From Halobacillus shinanisalinarum (GTDB lineage: Bacteria; Bacillota; Bacilli; Bacillales; Halobacillaceae), in the NCBI RefSeq assembly GCF_022919835.1, contig NZ_CP095074.1, positions 806,001 through 870,000 of the forward strand: 64,000 nucleotides of DNA. The letters run 5' to 3'. Positions 45,890 through 54,437 of the stretch are shown here, one piece after another. A model generated the notes under the pieces. It had not been told where the DNA came from, ran no database searches, and was given only the letters and a program-made list of their open reading frames with translations. Position 1 is the stretch's first letter; every line of letters starts with the position of its first letter. Both the position numbers and the translations under genes were made by a program.

Positions 45890-46126
45890 TTAAAATAGGG
45901 GATTCTCTTCCAGGTGTTGATAAATATTGTCAACAAGCTCTTTAGGTGTGTCAGCCATCACTCGCTCACCATTAACCAAAGCATACAGTCCTTGAGAACA
46001 AATACCACAATGGCTAAGGCAACCATATTCTATAACATCAAGATCAGGGTCTTTTTCAAGCTCTTCCATTGCCTCGTCAGCACCACTGATTAAATTATTA
46101 ACACAAAATTCAATAATTGGATTCAT
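45890..46126 (-). CDS. yuzB: YuzB family protein (DUF1450)
   Basis: A 78-residue cytoplasmic protein with cysteines Cys8, Cys36, Cys40 and Cys43 (EFCVNN and [13 protein letters not shown]) in a thioredoxin-like/2Fe-2S ferredoxin-like arrangement; a metal or cluster site is likely but not shown here. The ATG at 46126 has GAGGTGAGG upstream; the longer frame to 46159 is not needed. It sits between Fe-S carrier genes, which hints at a redox role. Confidence 0.88.
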   Translation of the reverse strand: MNPIIEFCVNNLISGADEAMEELEKDPDLDVIEYGCLSHCGICSQGLYALVNGERVMADTPKELVDNIYQHLEENPLF

Positions 46127-46215
46127 CCGCCTCACCTCTTTACCTGGATGAACCCCCACTAAAATATAATGCTACCATATAAAATGAAAAAAAGACACCA
46201 TATACCCTTCGTCTA

Positions 46216-46551
46216 TTAAGCTTCAAAAGACCCTTTCAACCCATGTTGTTCAAGCACAGAACAGACTGATTTCAAGCGCGGAATCCCTTCGGCAGCTATT
46301 TCGCCGTTTATCACTACCAATGGATAAAGAAGCTCATCGTTTAAAATTTGCTCTACATATTTTCGGTCCTCATCACTATTGTGTTCCGTATGGATGTCTA
46401 CATACGTATATTCTACACCATCTTTTCCATACTTTCTGTCGATGGCCGCTTCCAGCCACTCAAACGTTTCCTTAGAACCAGGTGCATTAACACAACTGGC
46501 ACATCTCTCCTCTGCCCCGTACACTTTCAACTGAACCGCCTTCTCACTCAT
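46216..46551 (-). CDS. yuzD: YuzD family thioredoxin-like protein (DUF1462)
   Basis: A 111-residue protein with a predicted thioredoxin-like fold and a CASC motif (Cys17, Cys20) after the first beta strand, then YTYVDIHTEHNSDEDRKYV and a cis-Pro-like YPLVVINGEI. Its position opposite yutI and near yutM suggests a link with Fe-S cluster assembly; this is inference. The ATG at 46551 follows AGGGGC. Confidence 0.88.
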   Translation of the reverse strand: MSEKAVQLKVYGAEERCASCVNAPGSKETFEWLEAAIDRKYGKDGVEYTYVDIHTEHNSDEDRKYVEQILNDELLYPLVVINGEIAAEGIPRLKSVCSVLEQHGLKGSFEA

Positions 46552-46717
46552 TAAAGCCCCTCCACCTTGATGTATTGTATTCTATAATCATTTTACAAAA
46601 GATGATAAAAAAGATAAAATGAAAGTAGTTCTCAAGTAAATAATGTTGAAGAGACATCCATAGATTTTTTATTGGTTTCGTTTTATAATAGAATGTAACG
46701 AAAGGGGAAGATTGAAC

Positions 46718-46939
46718 ATGGAATCACAAGTTCAAGAAGTATTAAATAAACTTCGCCCATTTTTACTCCGTGACGGAGGGGACGTTGAATTAGTTGACGT
46801 TGAGGACGGAATTGTACGCTTGCGTCTTATGGGAGCCTGCGGAAACTGCCCAAGCTCTACGATTACATTAAAAGCTGGAATTGAGCGTGCACTTTCACAA
46901 GAAGTCCCAGGAATTCATGAAGTCGAACAAGTATTCTAA
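46718..46939 (+). CDS. yutI: NifU C-terminal domain Fe-S scaffold (Nfu, YutI)
   Basis: A 73-residue stand-alone NifU-like domain. The cluster motif is CGNC (Cys41, Cys44) in [17 protein letters not shown]-terminal [20 protein letters not shown] is typical. It carries 4Fe-4S clusters as a dimer and works with A-type carriers such as yutM nearby. The ATG at 46718 is preferred over the TTG at 46712, with AAAGGGGAAG upstream. Confidence 0.95.
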   Translation: MESQVQEVLNKLRPFLLRDGGDVELVDVEDGIVRLRLMGACGNCPSSTITLKAGIERALSQEVPGIHEVEQVF

Positions 46940-46946
46940 ATCATGT

Positions 46947-46981
46947 AAAGCCGTACACCAATACACGTGTACGGCTTTTTA
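46947..46981 (+). terminator. Intrinsic terminator of yutI
   Basis: Arms AAAGCCGTACAC and GTGTACGGCTTT followed by TT and T-rich sequence. Confidence 0.9.
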
Positions 46982-47064
46982 GCTTAGCTTACTTTAAAAA
47001 TAGTTGGTTATGGATTTGGTTACATGAAGTTGGCCCCGTCCACCTCCAACGCTTTTTTTCCTAC

Positions 47065-48030
47065 TTAGTTAACAGGAGTTAATGGATTGCTCCCCTGCAG
47101 AACGTTAAGAACATTATCAAGGCTTAATTTCATCATGTTATACCTGGTTTCACGGCTTGCTGACCCAATATGAGGCAAACAAACCACCTCCTTAAGTGAT
47201 AAAAGCGGATGAGTTTCCGAGATTGGCTCTTCTTGGAACACATCAAGTCCCGCTCCCCTAATCTCACCTGTTGTAATAGCCTGATACAATGCCTTTTCGT
47301 CCATCACTTTTCCTCGAGAAACGTTTATAAAAATAGCCTCACGTTTCATTCTATTAAATATTTCTTCATTAAATAATTTCTCTGTTTCCTCTGTTAGAGG
47401 GACTAGGGAAACAACGAAATCTGCTTTACTTATCAGAGAATCAAAGTTGACATACTCGACACTTAACCTGTCCTCGACCTCTTGTTTACGTGTACGATTG
47501 TGATAAAGTACGTTCATATTGAAACCTCGTGCACGCTTAGCAACCGCTTCACCGATACGGCCCATGCCTACAATTCCTATTGTTTTATGATGGATATCTG
47601 ATCCAGCCATCAGCAGAGGAGACCAATGCTCCCACTTGCCTTCTTTAACAAAGGATGCGGCTTCCATCATCCGGCGAGCTGTCGCCATTAATAAACCAAA
47701 CGTTAAGTCAGCTGTGGTTTCTGTCAAGACATCCGGCGTGTTTGTAACAGTAATACTATGTTTCTTTGCGGCTTCAATATCTATATTATCAAAACCAACT
47801 GCTAAATTAGCAACTACTTTTAAATTTGAGGCCTGACGCAATACATCGCCATCAATGGAATCACTAAGCATTGTTAGTAGCCCATCTGCATGCTTTGCTT
47901 CTTTCAGGAGTCTTTCTGGATCAACTGCCACTTCTTCACTATCCCACATTGATATATCCAGCTGTTCTCGAAAAGGATCCACCACCTCATCAGGGAGTTT
48001 TCTCGTTATAAATATATAAGGCTTTGTCAT
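47065..48030 (-). CDS. D-2-hydroxyacid dehydrogenase (glyoxylate/hydroxypyruvate reductase type)
   Basis: A 321-residue NAD(P)-dependent D-isomer-specific dehydrogenase. The nucleotide motif GIVGMGRIGEAVAKR is near residue 150; catalytic residues are Arg in INVSRGKVMD, Glu in FQEEPI and His in LPHIGSAS. The NRTRKQ after the second strand of the Rossmann fold favours NADPH. Substrate probably glyoxylate, hydroxypyruvate or 2-ketogluconate; sequence alone does not separate these. Confidence 0.9.
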   Translation of the reverse strand: MTKPYIFITRKLPDEVVDPFREQLDISMWDSEEVAVDPERLLKEAKHADGLLTMLSDSIDGDVLRQASNLKVVANLAVGFDNIDIEAAKKHSITVTNTPDVLTETTADLTFGLLMATARRMMEAASFVKEGKWEHWSPLLMAGSDIHHKTIGIVGMGRIGEAVAKRARGFNMNVLYHNRTRKQEVEDRLSVEYVNFDSLISKADFVVSLVPLTEETEKLFNEEIFNRMKREAIFINVSRGKVMDEKALYQAITTGEIRGAGLDVFQEEPISETHPLLSLKEVVCLPHIGSASRETRYNMMKLSLDNVLNVLQGSNPLTPVN

Positions 48031-48201
48031 ACTATCCTTCCTTTCATAATTCTTCTTCCCGTATTATAACAAATGGAGCAATAAAACATATTATGGAATG
48101 TCCGTTTGATTTTTTGATATAATGCAAGTATACCCAATCATTCTTTACGAAAAGAAACAGTATTAAATTATTGTAACTAAGTGCAAGGAGGTTGATGAAT
48201 C

Positions 48202-48714
48202 ATGACTGCAGAAGATCGATCAATATCGGTGTTAGAAAAAACGGCAAGAGAGTGGCTGACAGATCGTGGTGTAACCATTGATGATATGGCCGAACTTGTC
48301 CATTATCTTCAATCCAAATACCACCCTAGCCTCACAATGAAGGATTGTCGATATAACGTTAATCAGGTACTTAAAAAACGCGAGGTGCAAAATGCAATTG
48401 TAACGGGCATCCAGCTCGATAAGCTTGCAGAACAAAAACAACTTGAGGAACCCCTTCAATCGACTATAGAGGTGGATGAAGGATTATACGGTGTGGATGA
48501 AATTATTGCCTTCTCGATCGTAAATGTGTATGGCTCCATTGGATTTACTAATTATGGCTATATCGATAAGCAAAAGCCGGGAATCCTACAGGCTCTCAAC
48601 GATAAATCATCAGGACAGTGTCATACCTTCTTAGATGACATTGTAGGCGCAATAGCTGCTGCCGCTTCAAGCAGACTTGCTCACAGTGCAGTAGGTGAAG
48701 CCGAAGAAGAATAA
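48202..48714 (+). CDS. yutG: Phosphatidylglycerophosphatase A family protein (YutG)
   Basis: A 170-residue soluble PgpA-like protein, with the conserved IIAFSIVNVYGSIGFTNYGY segment and the acidic motif CHTFLDDIVGAIAAAAS near the C-terminus. PgpA dephosphorylates phosphatidylglycerophosphate; Firmicute members such as YutG lack membrane helices and their activity is less certain. The ATG at 48202 follows AAGGAGG. It is followed by its own terminator. Confidence 0.88.
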   Translation: MTAEDRSISVLEKTAREWLTDRGVTIDDMAELVHYLQSKYHPSLTMKDCRYNVNQVLKKREVQNAIVTGIQLDKLAEQKQLEEPLQSTIEVDEGLYGVDEIIAFSIVNVYGSIGFTNYGYIDKQKPGILQALNDKSSGQCHTFLDDIVGAIAAAASSRLAHSAVGEAEEE

Positions 48715-48733
48715 TATAATAAACATCTACCCT

Positions 48734-48762
48734 TAAAGCCACGCCTAGCGCGTGGCTTTTTA
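48734..48762 (+). terminator. Intrinsic terminator of yutG
   Basis: Arms AAAGCCACGC and GCGTGGCTTT with CTAGC loop and TT. Confidence 0.85.
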
Positions 48763-48839
48763 AATTTTCTGAAACCTATAGCTTCTTTGTTCGTATATAA
48801 TGTAGTAGTTAAATGACATCTGTGGAAAGGATTGGGTTT

Positions 48840-50396
48840 ATGAGGAAGTTAAAGGAAAAGTGGGTTTGGCTCGGCCCTTTACTCGTTATTTTAATCGGTG
48901 TATCCATTTTATTTGCCGAGAATTATCAAGAAGTAACTGAACCACCCAACGAAAGTTGGAGTCGGGAAGTGGAGATAGGAAGTACACCAACGCTCATCGA
49001 ACCACACATAACCGTAACTAAAGATGGAAATATTTCAGTATCTTACGTGACAAAAGAAGGTGTCCAACAAAAGTCACTTAACGAAACCTATCAAGTAGTT
49101 TCAGAAAACTCTTATGATATCCCATACGATAAATGGACACAAGCATATTCTGATGGTGAACAGTTAATTTATTCAGATTACTATGCTATATATGAGGGGG
49201 AAACCAAAGAAAAGATCGCTGATGCATCTCAGTTTATCCCGCTGAATAGTAAAGTGATTTACCGTCAAGGACAGGAAATTTCCACTTTACAGCCGGACAC
49301 TATGGAGTCTTTCCCTCTCCTTACTCTAGATAATGAAAATGTCGAGATCAGCACATATCAAACGGACTCGAACACCTATTTACTGACACAAAGAACAGAT
49401 CAAGCAGGCATTGATATTACTTTTTACGAACTGACAGAGAATCAAGCATCAAAAATGGCATCAGCACAATTTAAAACGAAACCTTCGGAAGTAGCTGAAT
49501 CCATTCAATTCACTATTACAGATGGCCAATATGCTTTGCTTCTACAAACCTTACAGAAACAGAGCATGTCTGGGGAGCCTGTCTACCATTATTATTTTTC
49601 TCAACAAACATTAAATGAGCATCCAAAGTTTACACAAATTGAATTCTCAGATCCGGTCGGGCAAGCAAAACTGACAGAAGTCTCAGATTTTGAAATGAAG
49701 TCAGAAGATGGTGACACTAATCTTTTATTTAAAGCGTTCGGTCAAACAGAAACTGGTTATCGTAAGGAAAAGCAATTTAATATCTACGAAGCCACGTTAA
49801 CAGATAACGGTGTAACGAGTACAACCCGATTGAGCAACACTCCCGATTCTTCAGCTACTCCTGAATGGATTAATAAGGAGGCAATCATTTGGTTAGATAT
49901 GCAAGGGGACGAAAACCGACTGCTTCTTTCTTCATCAAATCCAGAGATTATCCAACAAGCGAAACAGGTCTCAGGAGCATATCTTATTGGTGCTTTAGGA
50001 AAAACGTTAGGAATGCTTTCCGCAAGCTTTTTGGCTATAGCTGTTGGTGTCATTTGGTATATTTGGCCATTAGTTTTTATTGCCGTTATGATGTTTAGCT
50101 CTAACAGATCCTTCGATAGAGATCGAGCCTGGGTATTTTTCTTAGGGGCTTCTATTTATCTCGGAGCCGCTCTTTTGTTTAAAGACCTTATTTTCACATC
50201 AAGACTTTTGTTGCAAGCTCCCGAATATTTGAGTTTTCCGGGTAGTTCCCTGTTCTACATCTTTATATTTGCTCTAATAACATACGGAATCCTACGAATG
50301 AGTTCAAAAGATTGGTCGATCACTGTCCGACTGGGGTATTTCGTTGGAGTCCACATTCTGTTTATCACTATTTTCTTTGGGCCCTATCTAACTTGA
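48840..50396 (+). CDS. Large membrane-anchored extracellular protein of unknown function
   Basis: A 518-residue protein: one membrane helix near the N-terminus (residues about 10-25), an extracellular domain of about 350 residues, and then four to five closely packed C-terminal helices (from about residue 385: GMLSASFLAIAVGVIWYIWP onward). The soluble part shows short beta-strand repeats and TPEW-type blade ends (NTPDSSATPEWINKEAIIWL), suggesting a propeller-like sensor domain. No catalytic motif is seen. ATG 48840 is chosen because GGAAAGG precedes it at 9 nt; the open frame begins at 48813. I do not recognise the family. Confidence 0.7.
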   Translation: MRKLKEKWVWLGPLLVILIGVSILFAENYQEVTEPPNESWSREVEIGSTPTLIEPHITVTKDGNISVSYVTKEGVQQKSLNETYQVVSENSYDIPYDKWTQAYSDGEQLIYSDYYAIYEGETKEKIADASQFIPLNSKVIYRQGQEISTLQPDTMESFPLLTLDNENVEISTYQTDSNTYLLTQRTDQAGIDITFYELTENQASKMASAQFKTKPSEVAESIQFTITDGQYALLLQTLQKQSMSGEPVYHYYFSQQTLNEHPKFTQIEFSDPVGQAKLTEVSDFEMKSEDGDTNLLFKAFGQTETGYRKEKQFNIYEATLTDNGVTSTTRLSNTPDSSATPEWINKEAIIWLDMQGDENRLLLSSSNPEIIQQAKQVSGAYLIGALGKTLGMLSASFLAIAVGVIWYIWPLVFIAVMMFSSNRSFDRDRAWVFFLGASIYLGAALLFKDLIFTSRLLLQAPEYLSFPGSSLFYIFIFALITYGILRMSSKDWSITVRLGYFVGVHILFITIFFGPYLT

Positions 50397-50428
50397 GAAG
50401 TGAAGTCACTCACCTGACTTCGCTTCTG
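50396..50428. terminator. Bidirectional terminator
   Basis: AGAAGTGAAGTCA and TGACTTCGCTTCT arms (one mismatch) between the large membrane protein gene and convergent yutF. Confidence 0.75.
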
Positions 50429-50430
50429 TC

Positions 50431-51198
50431 TTATTGCTTTAACCAATCATATAAATCTTTCACCTTATAAGTAGGCTGTTTTACCATATTTTGAATATCC
50501 TTAAACGAAGAGACTCCTGTCTCAACCATTAATGTCTCAAGTCCAGCGTTTATCCCTGCTAAAATATCTGTCTCATAGTTATCGCCAACCATGAGTACCT
50601 CACTTTTTTCAAGACCAATTCTACTAAGGGCTAGTTCCATTGCAACCGCTTCCGGTTTACCTACAAAAATCGGTTCTACCCCTGTACTAACAGCAACCAC
50701 AGAAGTTAATGCCCCATTTCCAGGGAGCATGCCTCTATCAGTCGGTATGGCAGCATCTTTATTTGTACTTATTAGCTTCGCGCCATTTCTAACATTTAAA
50801 CAAGCAAGTGAAAGTTTTTCGTAAGAGATATTTCGGTCGATACCGATAATGACATAATCGGCCCCTTGATCTGTTATTTCATGACCTTCTTGTTCAAGAG
50901 CTGTATATAGCCCTTCTTCCCCTATCACGTACACTTTTGCCTTTTCTTGTAACGATGTGAGGTAACTTGCAGTAGCTAAACTGGATGTAAACACCTGTCC
51001 ATGTTGTGCAGCAATACCCAGGTTGTTCAACTTCTTTGCTACCTGCTCAGGCCTTGAAGAAGAATTATTAGTGAGGAACATAAACGGTACAGATTGAATT
51101 CGTAAACGCTCGACAAACTCCGCAGCCCCAGGGATGGATTCATTCCCTCTGTACATCGTTCCATCTAAATCAATAAAATAGGCTTTATATTGTTTCAT
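50431..51198 (-). CDS. yutF: HAD-superfamily phosphatase, NagD-like (YutF)
   Basis: A 255-residue HAD subfamily IIA phosphatase. Motif I DLDGTMYRG gives Asp10 and Asp12; motif II is FLTNNSSSRP; GKPEAVAM carries the motif III Lys, and GDNYETDILAG the motif IV acidic pair. Broad p-nitrophenyl phosphate-type or sugar/nucleotide phosphatase activity is usual; the natural substrate is unknown. The ATG is preceded by AGAGAGCAGG. Confidence 0.92.
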   Translation of the reverse strand: MKQYKAYFIDLDGTMYRGNESIPGAAEFVERLRIQSVPFMFLTNNSSSRPEQVAKKLNNLGIAAQHGQVFTSSLATASYLTSLQEKAKVYVIGEEGLYTALEQEGHEITDQGADYVIIGIDRNISYEKLSLACLNVRNGAKLISTNKDAAIPTDRGMLPGNGALTSVVAVSTGVEPIFVGKPEAVAMELALSRIGLEKSEVLMVGDNYETDILAGINAGLETLMVETGVSSFKDIQNMVKQPTYKVKDLYDWLKQ

Positions 51199-51252
51199 TT
51201 ATATAGCACCTGCTCTCTAAGTTACTTCATTTACTACTTTTTTGTGCTATTA

Positions 51253-51404
51253 GAGGATGTTCAAAAAGTCACCAAATGATAAACGGCGAATTTCTTCGTT
51301 GCTCGGTTTTTCCGGTCCTCACGTATGAAGGTACACGCTGTGGTCCTCAAAACTTTCGCGCCTCGAACTTCTTGTCTCTCATTCGTCAACTTTTTGAACA
51401 CACA
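51253..51404 (+). mobile_element. MITE-like element, copy 4
   Basis: About 152 bp, nearly identical to copy 2; terminal inverted repeats TGTTCAAAAAGTC and CAACTTTTTGAACA. Flanked by CTATTA on both sides. It sits between the promoter side of yutF and the 3' end of yutE. Confidence 0.8.
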
Positions 51405-51427
51405 ACTATTACCTAAGAGCATTGCCC

Positions 51428-51865
51428 TTACTCTTTTGAGAAAGCAGTTACAGGCCCAAGTTCCTCATCCAAATACCAGCGAATACGGTCTGGGAACTGA
51501 TTAAATGATTTACTGTGTGTATTCCAAATAGTTATAATTGCCTCATGGTCAACAGATAAATACTGCTGAACCACCATTTTACGAAGCCTGACAATAGCTT
51601 TGTATGCTTCAATTTCTTCTTTAGGAAGAACTTTTTCATCCGTTAAAATATCAATAATATCCTCATAACTGCCTGGATCCCGCATAATAAATCCATCAAT
51701 CATTTGGTTTCCCACGTCAATGATGATTTCAACAGTTAAGTGCGTCATTCTCTCCAGTACTAAATAGTCAGTGAATGTACGATTAGTATGTTCTTTTTGT
51801 TCTAAAATTAATGTCTCCATATATGATAATAAATCTTCAATTTTTTTCCGGTCAACAAAGTACAT
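51428..51865 (-). CDS. yutE: HepT-like DUF86 protein (YutE)
   Basis: A 145-residue all-helical protein of the HepT/DUF86 group. HepT toxins carry an RX4HXY RNase motif; here the position reads R95-KMVV-Q100-Q-Y102, with Gln in place of His. No MNT-domain nucleotidyltransferase antitoxin gene is adjacent. It is therefore more likely a domesticated, non-toxic relative, as in the B. subtilis yutE branch. The ATG at 51865 follows GGGAGGATCGC; the longer frame to 51928 is rejected. Confidence 0.82.
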   Translation of the reverse strand: MYFVDRKKIEDLLSYMETLILEQKEHTNRTFTDYLVLERMTHLTVEIIIDVGNQMIDGFIMRDPGSYEDIIDILTDEKVLPKEEIEAYKAIVRLRKMVVQQYLSVDHEAIITIWNTHSKSFNQFPDRIRWYLDEELGPVTAFSKE

Positions 51866-52011
51866 GATGCGATCCTCCCTATTTTTCACTCTTTCACTTA
51901 AATTAGGATAACACAATTGTCGTTTCACTGGATAATAGGATGTATATTTACGTTTCTAGGCGAATTCTGCTATAGTATATAGTGGAATTCAAGGAATCGG
52001 AGGCGGACATA

Positions 52012-52986
52012 TTGGATAGAGAACTTGCATTGGAACTAGTACGTGTGACAGAAGCAGCAGCGATCGCTTCCGCACAATGGATGGGCCGCGGTGATAAAAT
52101 GAATGCTGACGACGCGGCCACGACAGCCATGCGAACAATGTTTGACTCAGTATCGATGGACGGCGTTGTCGTCATAGGTGAAGGAGAGTTGGACGAGGCC
52201 CCTATGCTGTATATCGGAGAAGAACTTGGTGACAAAACGGGTCCGAAAGTCGATATTGCTGTTGATCCATTAGAAGGAACAAATATTGTTGCCAAAGGAC
52301 ATAATAATGCCGTGGCAGTTATTGCCGCTGCTAAACGCGGGACATTACTACATGCTCCCGATATGTACATGGATAAAATCGCAGTGGGTAAACATGCTAA
52401 AGGATTAATACACATTGACGATCCGATCGAACGTACGATTGATATTGTAGCAAGAGCAAATAATAAGCGGGTCGCAGATCTCACGGTTATCATTCAGGAG
52501 CGTGAGAGACATCAAGATATTATTGATCGAGTAATTAAAAAAGGAGCACGTGTTAAGCTCTTTGGGGACGGCGACGTAGGTGCCTCCATTGCCACCTGTC
52601 TACCCCAAACTGGAGTCGATCTTTTTGTTGGAACCGGCGGTGCACCCGAAGGCGTTATCTCTGCCGCTGCGATTAAAAGCCTCGGCGGGGATATGCAGGC
52701 ACGGCTCGCCCCCCAAAATAAAGAAGAAGCTGGACGATGCCAGACAATGGGACTTGAAAATCCATTGCAGCATCTTACACTAAACGATCTTGTTAAAAGC
52801 GATGACGCTATCTTTGCAGCTACAGGGGTGACTGAAGGCGAGCTATTAAATGGCGTCAAGTTCCTAGGTGGAGATTTAGTAGAAACAGATTCCATAGTGA
52901 TGCGTGCTAAGACTCGTACGGTTCGTTTCGTTAAAACTAATCACCACTTAGATTATAAACCTCACCTAAAGATAATCCGCGATTAG
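52012..52986 (+). CDS. glpX: Fructose-1,6-bisphosphatase class II (GlpX)
   Basis: A 324-residue metal-dependent FBPase for gluconeogenesis. Motifs: GEGELDEAPMLYIGEE (metal acidic residues), DIAVDPLEGTN, and GDGDVGASIATC; the C-terminal GVTEGELLNGV matches the family. The start is TTG at 52012, eight nt after CGGAGG, beginning MDRELALELVRVTEAAA, as in other GlpX proteins; upstream in-frame codons to 51982 lack a ribosome binding site. It forms an operon with the 88-residue gene 11 bp downstream. Together with pckA it supplies gluconeogenesis. Confidence 0.95.
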   Translation: MDRELALELVRVTEAAAIASAQWMGRGDKMNADDAATTAMRTMFDSVSMDGVVVIGEGELDEAPMLYIGEELGDKTGPKVDIAVDPLEGTNIVAKGHNNAVAVIAAAKRGTLLHAPDMYMDKIAVGKHAKGLIHIDDPIERTIDIVARANNKRVADLTVIIQERERHQDIIDRVIKKGARVKLFGDGDVGASIATCLPQTGVDLFVGTGGAPEGVISAAAIKSLGGDMQARLAPQNKEEAGRCQTMGLENPLQHLTLNDLVKSDDAIFAATGVTEGELLNGVKFLGGDLVETDSIVMRAKTRTVRFVKTNHHLDYKPHLKIIRD

Positions 52987-52997
52987 GAGTTGTTCAA

Positions 52998-53264
52998 ATG
53001 GCTAATTATCAGATTTTTAAGGACGAAACGGAAAATACTACCACACGATTTGTAGTATTTTCTGCAGGAAGCAACCGCTTTGAATTTGCTTTTTTACATG
53101 CAGAACAGTTCGATGGTAAAACCATGCTTCTAGACCTTGAAAGCAAAAGGCTAGGGCTCGTCGACCATCAAACATTGGATGAGCCTGGTCGTCTTGAACA
53201 TATCTTTCAAATGAATCAAATCGATGCAGAACAGCTAAGGGCATGTTTACACGATCTTATCTAA
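52998..53264 (+). CDS. DUF3055-like small protein
   Basis: An 88-residue soluble protein resembling the DUF3055/SAV0927 group: an N-terminal DETENTTTRFVVF strand, NRFEFAFLHAEQFDGKTMLLDL, a leucine- and acid-rich middle and a helical C-terminus (EQLRACLHDLI). No function is known. It is 11 bp downstream of glpX with GGAGTTG as ribosome binding site, so it is expressed with it. Family assignment is from memory of the pattern. Confidence 0.65.
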   Translation: MANYQIFKDETENTTTRFVVFSAGSNRFEFAFLHAEQFDGKTMLLDLESKRLGLVDHQTLDEPGRLEHIFQMNQIDAEQLRACLHDLI

Positions 53265-53283
53265 TTTAATACTCAACAACAGT

Positions 53284-53323
53284 CATCCTCCATTGTGCCA
53301 AAACAGCGGGGGATGTTTTTTTG
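53284..53323 (+). terminator. Terminator of the glpX operon
   Basis: CATCCTCC and GGGGGATG arms (one G-T pair) with a 16-nt loop and TTTTTTT. Confidence 0.65.
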
Positions 53324-53336
53324 AAAATGTTTAAAA

Positions 53337-53364
53337 ACCGGTGTGCATAGAGACACACCGGTTT
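53337..53364. terminator. Terminator at the 3' end of yutD
   Basis: AAACCGGTGTG and CACACCGGTTT arms with a 6-nt loop; it reaches the yutD stop codon. Confidence 0.8.
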
Positions 53365-53638
53365 ATTGGTTCACCTTTTTTAAAACAAAATAAGCACAGC
53401 CAAAATTACAGTATTCGTACAAATAATCCTCAAGTGTGCTTATTTTCGTTTCAAACGTTGCTTTAGAATTCTGATCATCATAAAAGCCTTTGAGTCGAAG
53501 CTGACCATAGCCCCAATCCCCCACGATGAAATCATACTTGCTTAAAATATCACTAAAACGCCCTTCCAAATCTTCCTCATTAAAAGCTTCCCGATAGTCT
53601 TCTTTAATTTCATACGTTTTTCCAAATAATTCAATCAC
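53363..53638 (-). CDS. yutD: YutD family protein (DUF1027)
   Basis: A 91-residue soluble protein with the diagnostic block DILSKYDFIVGDWGYGQLRL and an acidic N-terminal KEDYREAFNEEDLEGRFSD. A C-terminal YLYEYCNFGCAYFVLKK pair of cysteines is typical. Function unknown. The GTG at 53638 is six nt after GAGGTG; an upstream in-frame GTG at 53647 lies within the binding site itself and is less likely. Confidence 0.9.
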   Translation of the reverse strand: MIELFGKTYEIKEDYREAFNEEDLEGRFSDILSKYDFIVGDWGYGQLRLKGFYDDQNSKATFETKISTLEDYLYEYCNFGCAYFVLKKVNQ

Positions 53639-53776
53639 AATGATCACCTCTTACTTTGTCATTAGTGTACCATATTTAGAAACAATCCCGGAAATAGATC
53701 ACCAAAATTTTGTATCATTCTTTAAAAACAGTCCAACCTAATAACAAGTTGATATATAAAACAGGAGGATTCAAAC

Positions 53777-54340
53777 ATGAAGACCTATAGATTACTCCCT
53801 ATACTAATGGGACTCAGCTTTATGGTGCTTGCAGGTTGTAATGAGGCACAAGAGGAAGAAGCGAGAAACCAAGAGCCAGATCAAGCCCTCCACAGTAATG
53901 AAATGGATGATTACAATGACCGCTCCATGGATGGCCAGGTGGGTTATGTAAGATATAAGCAAGGGCAATTTGATCAAAATGATGAAAAGAACCAGACCAT
54001 TAAAGTAAACCGCGAAAAGGTTGCTGATATGATTACACGGATGATTCTCAAATATGATGGTTTTGAAGATGTAGCTACATTGGTTACCGATGAAGAGGTT
54101 CTTGTAGCTTACCAAACCCCCGAAGGACAGGAAAGGGAATTATCAGCAGATATGGTTCAAAAAACCGCCTATTCGTTAGTACCAAGTTTCTATCATGTGT
54201 ATGTCTCTGATAACCCTTCTGCATTTGGTGACATTCAAAGCCTGAGTACAACAACCGTTTACGACGATCAATACGAAGAAGTCGTTGACGACATTATTAA
54301 TAAAATGAAAGAAGCCCCTCAAGGAAAAGCAAACGAATGA
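53777..54340 (+). CDS. YhcN/YlaJ-type sporulation lipoprotein
   Basis: A 187-residue predicted lipoprotein: signal helix, lipobox VLAGC with Cys21, a low-complexity acidic linker (EAQEEEARNQEPDQ), then a YhcN/YlaJ-like domain (INREKVADMITRM-type helix, VATLVTDEEVLVAY strand, SDNPSAFGDIQ). B. subtilis relatives are made in the forespore and sit in the spore inner membrane. The ATG follows AGGAGGATTC. Which paralogue it is cannot be decided. Confidence 0.85.
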   Translation: MKTYRLLPILMGLSFMVLAGCNEAQEEEARNQEPDQALHSNEMDDYNDRSMDGQVGYVRYKQGQFDQNDEKNQTIKVNREKVADMITRMILKYDGFEDVATLVTDEEVLVAYQTPEGQERELSADMVQKTAYSLVPSFYHVYVSDNPSAFGDIQSLSTTTVYDDQYEEVVDDIINKMKEAPQGKANE

Positions 54341-54437
54341 CAACGAGGCAGAATAGCATTTTGCCTGACATTTCCAAGCATAAGGCTAGATTAGAAATGG
54401 CAAGCTAACTGTACCAATTAATTTGAAGGTGAATGAA

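Noticed and set aside
45667..45945. A 92-codon plus-strand frame inside the expanded repeat
   Set aside because: It lies in a repeat element and crosses the yuzB coding end; low-complexity basic composition and no good ribosome binding site. Similar spurious frames are common in such repeats.
51428..51865. A HepT-MNT toxin-antitoxin system
   Set aside because: No nucleotidyltransferase gene is adjacent, and the catalytic His is replaced by Gln.
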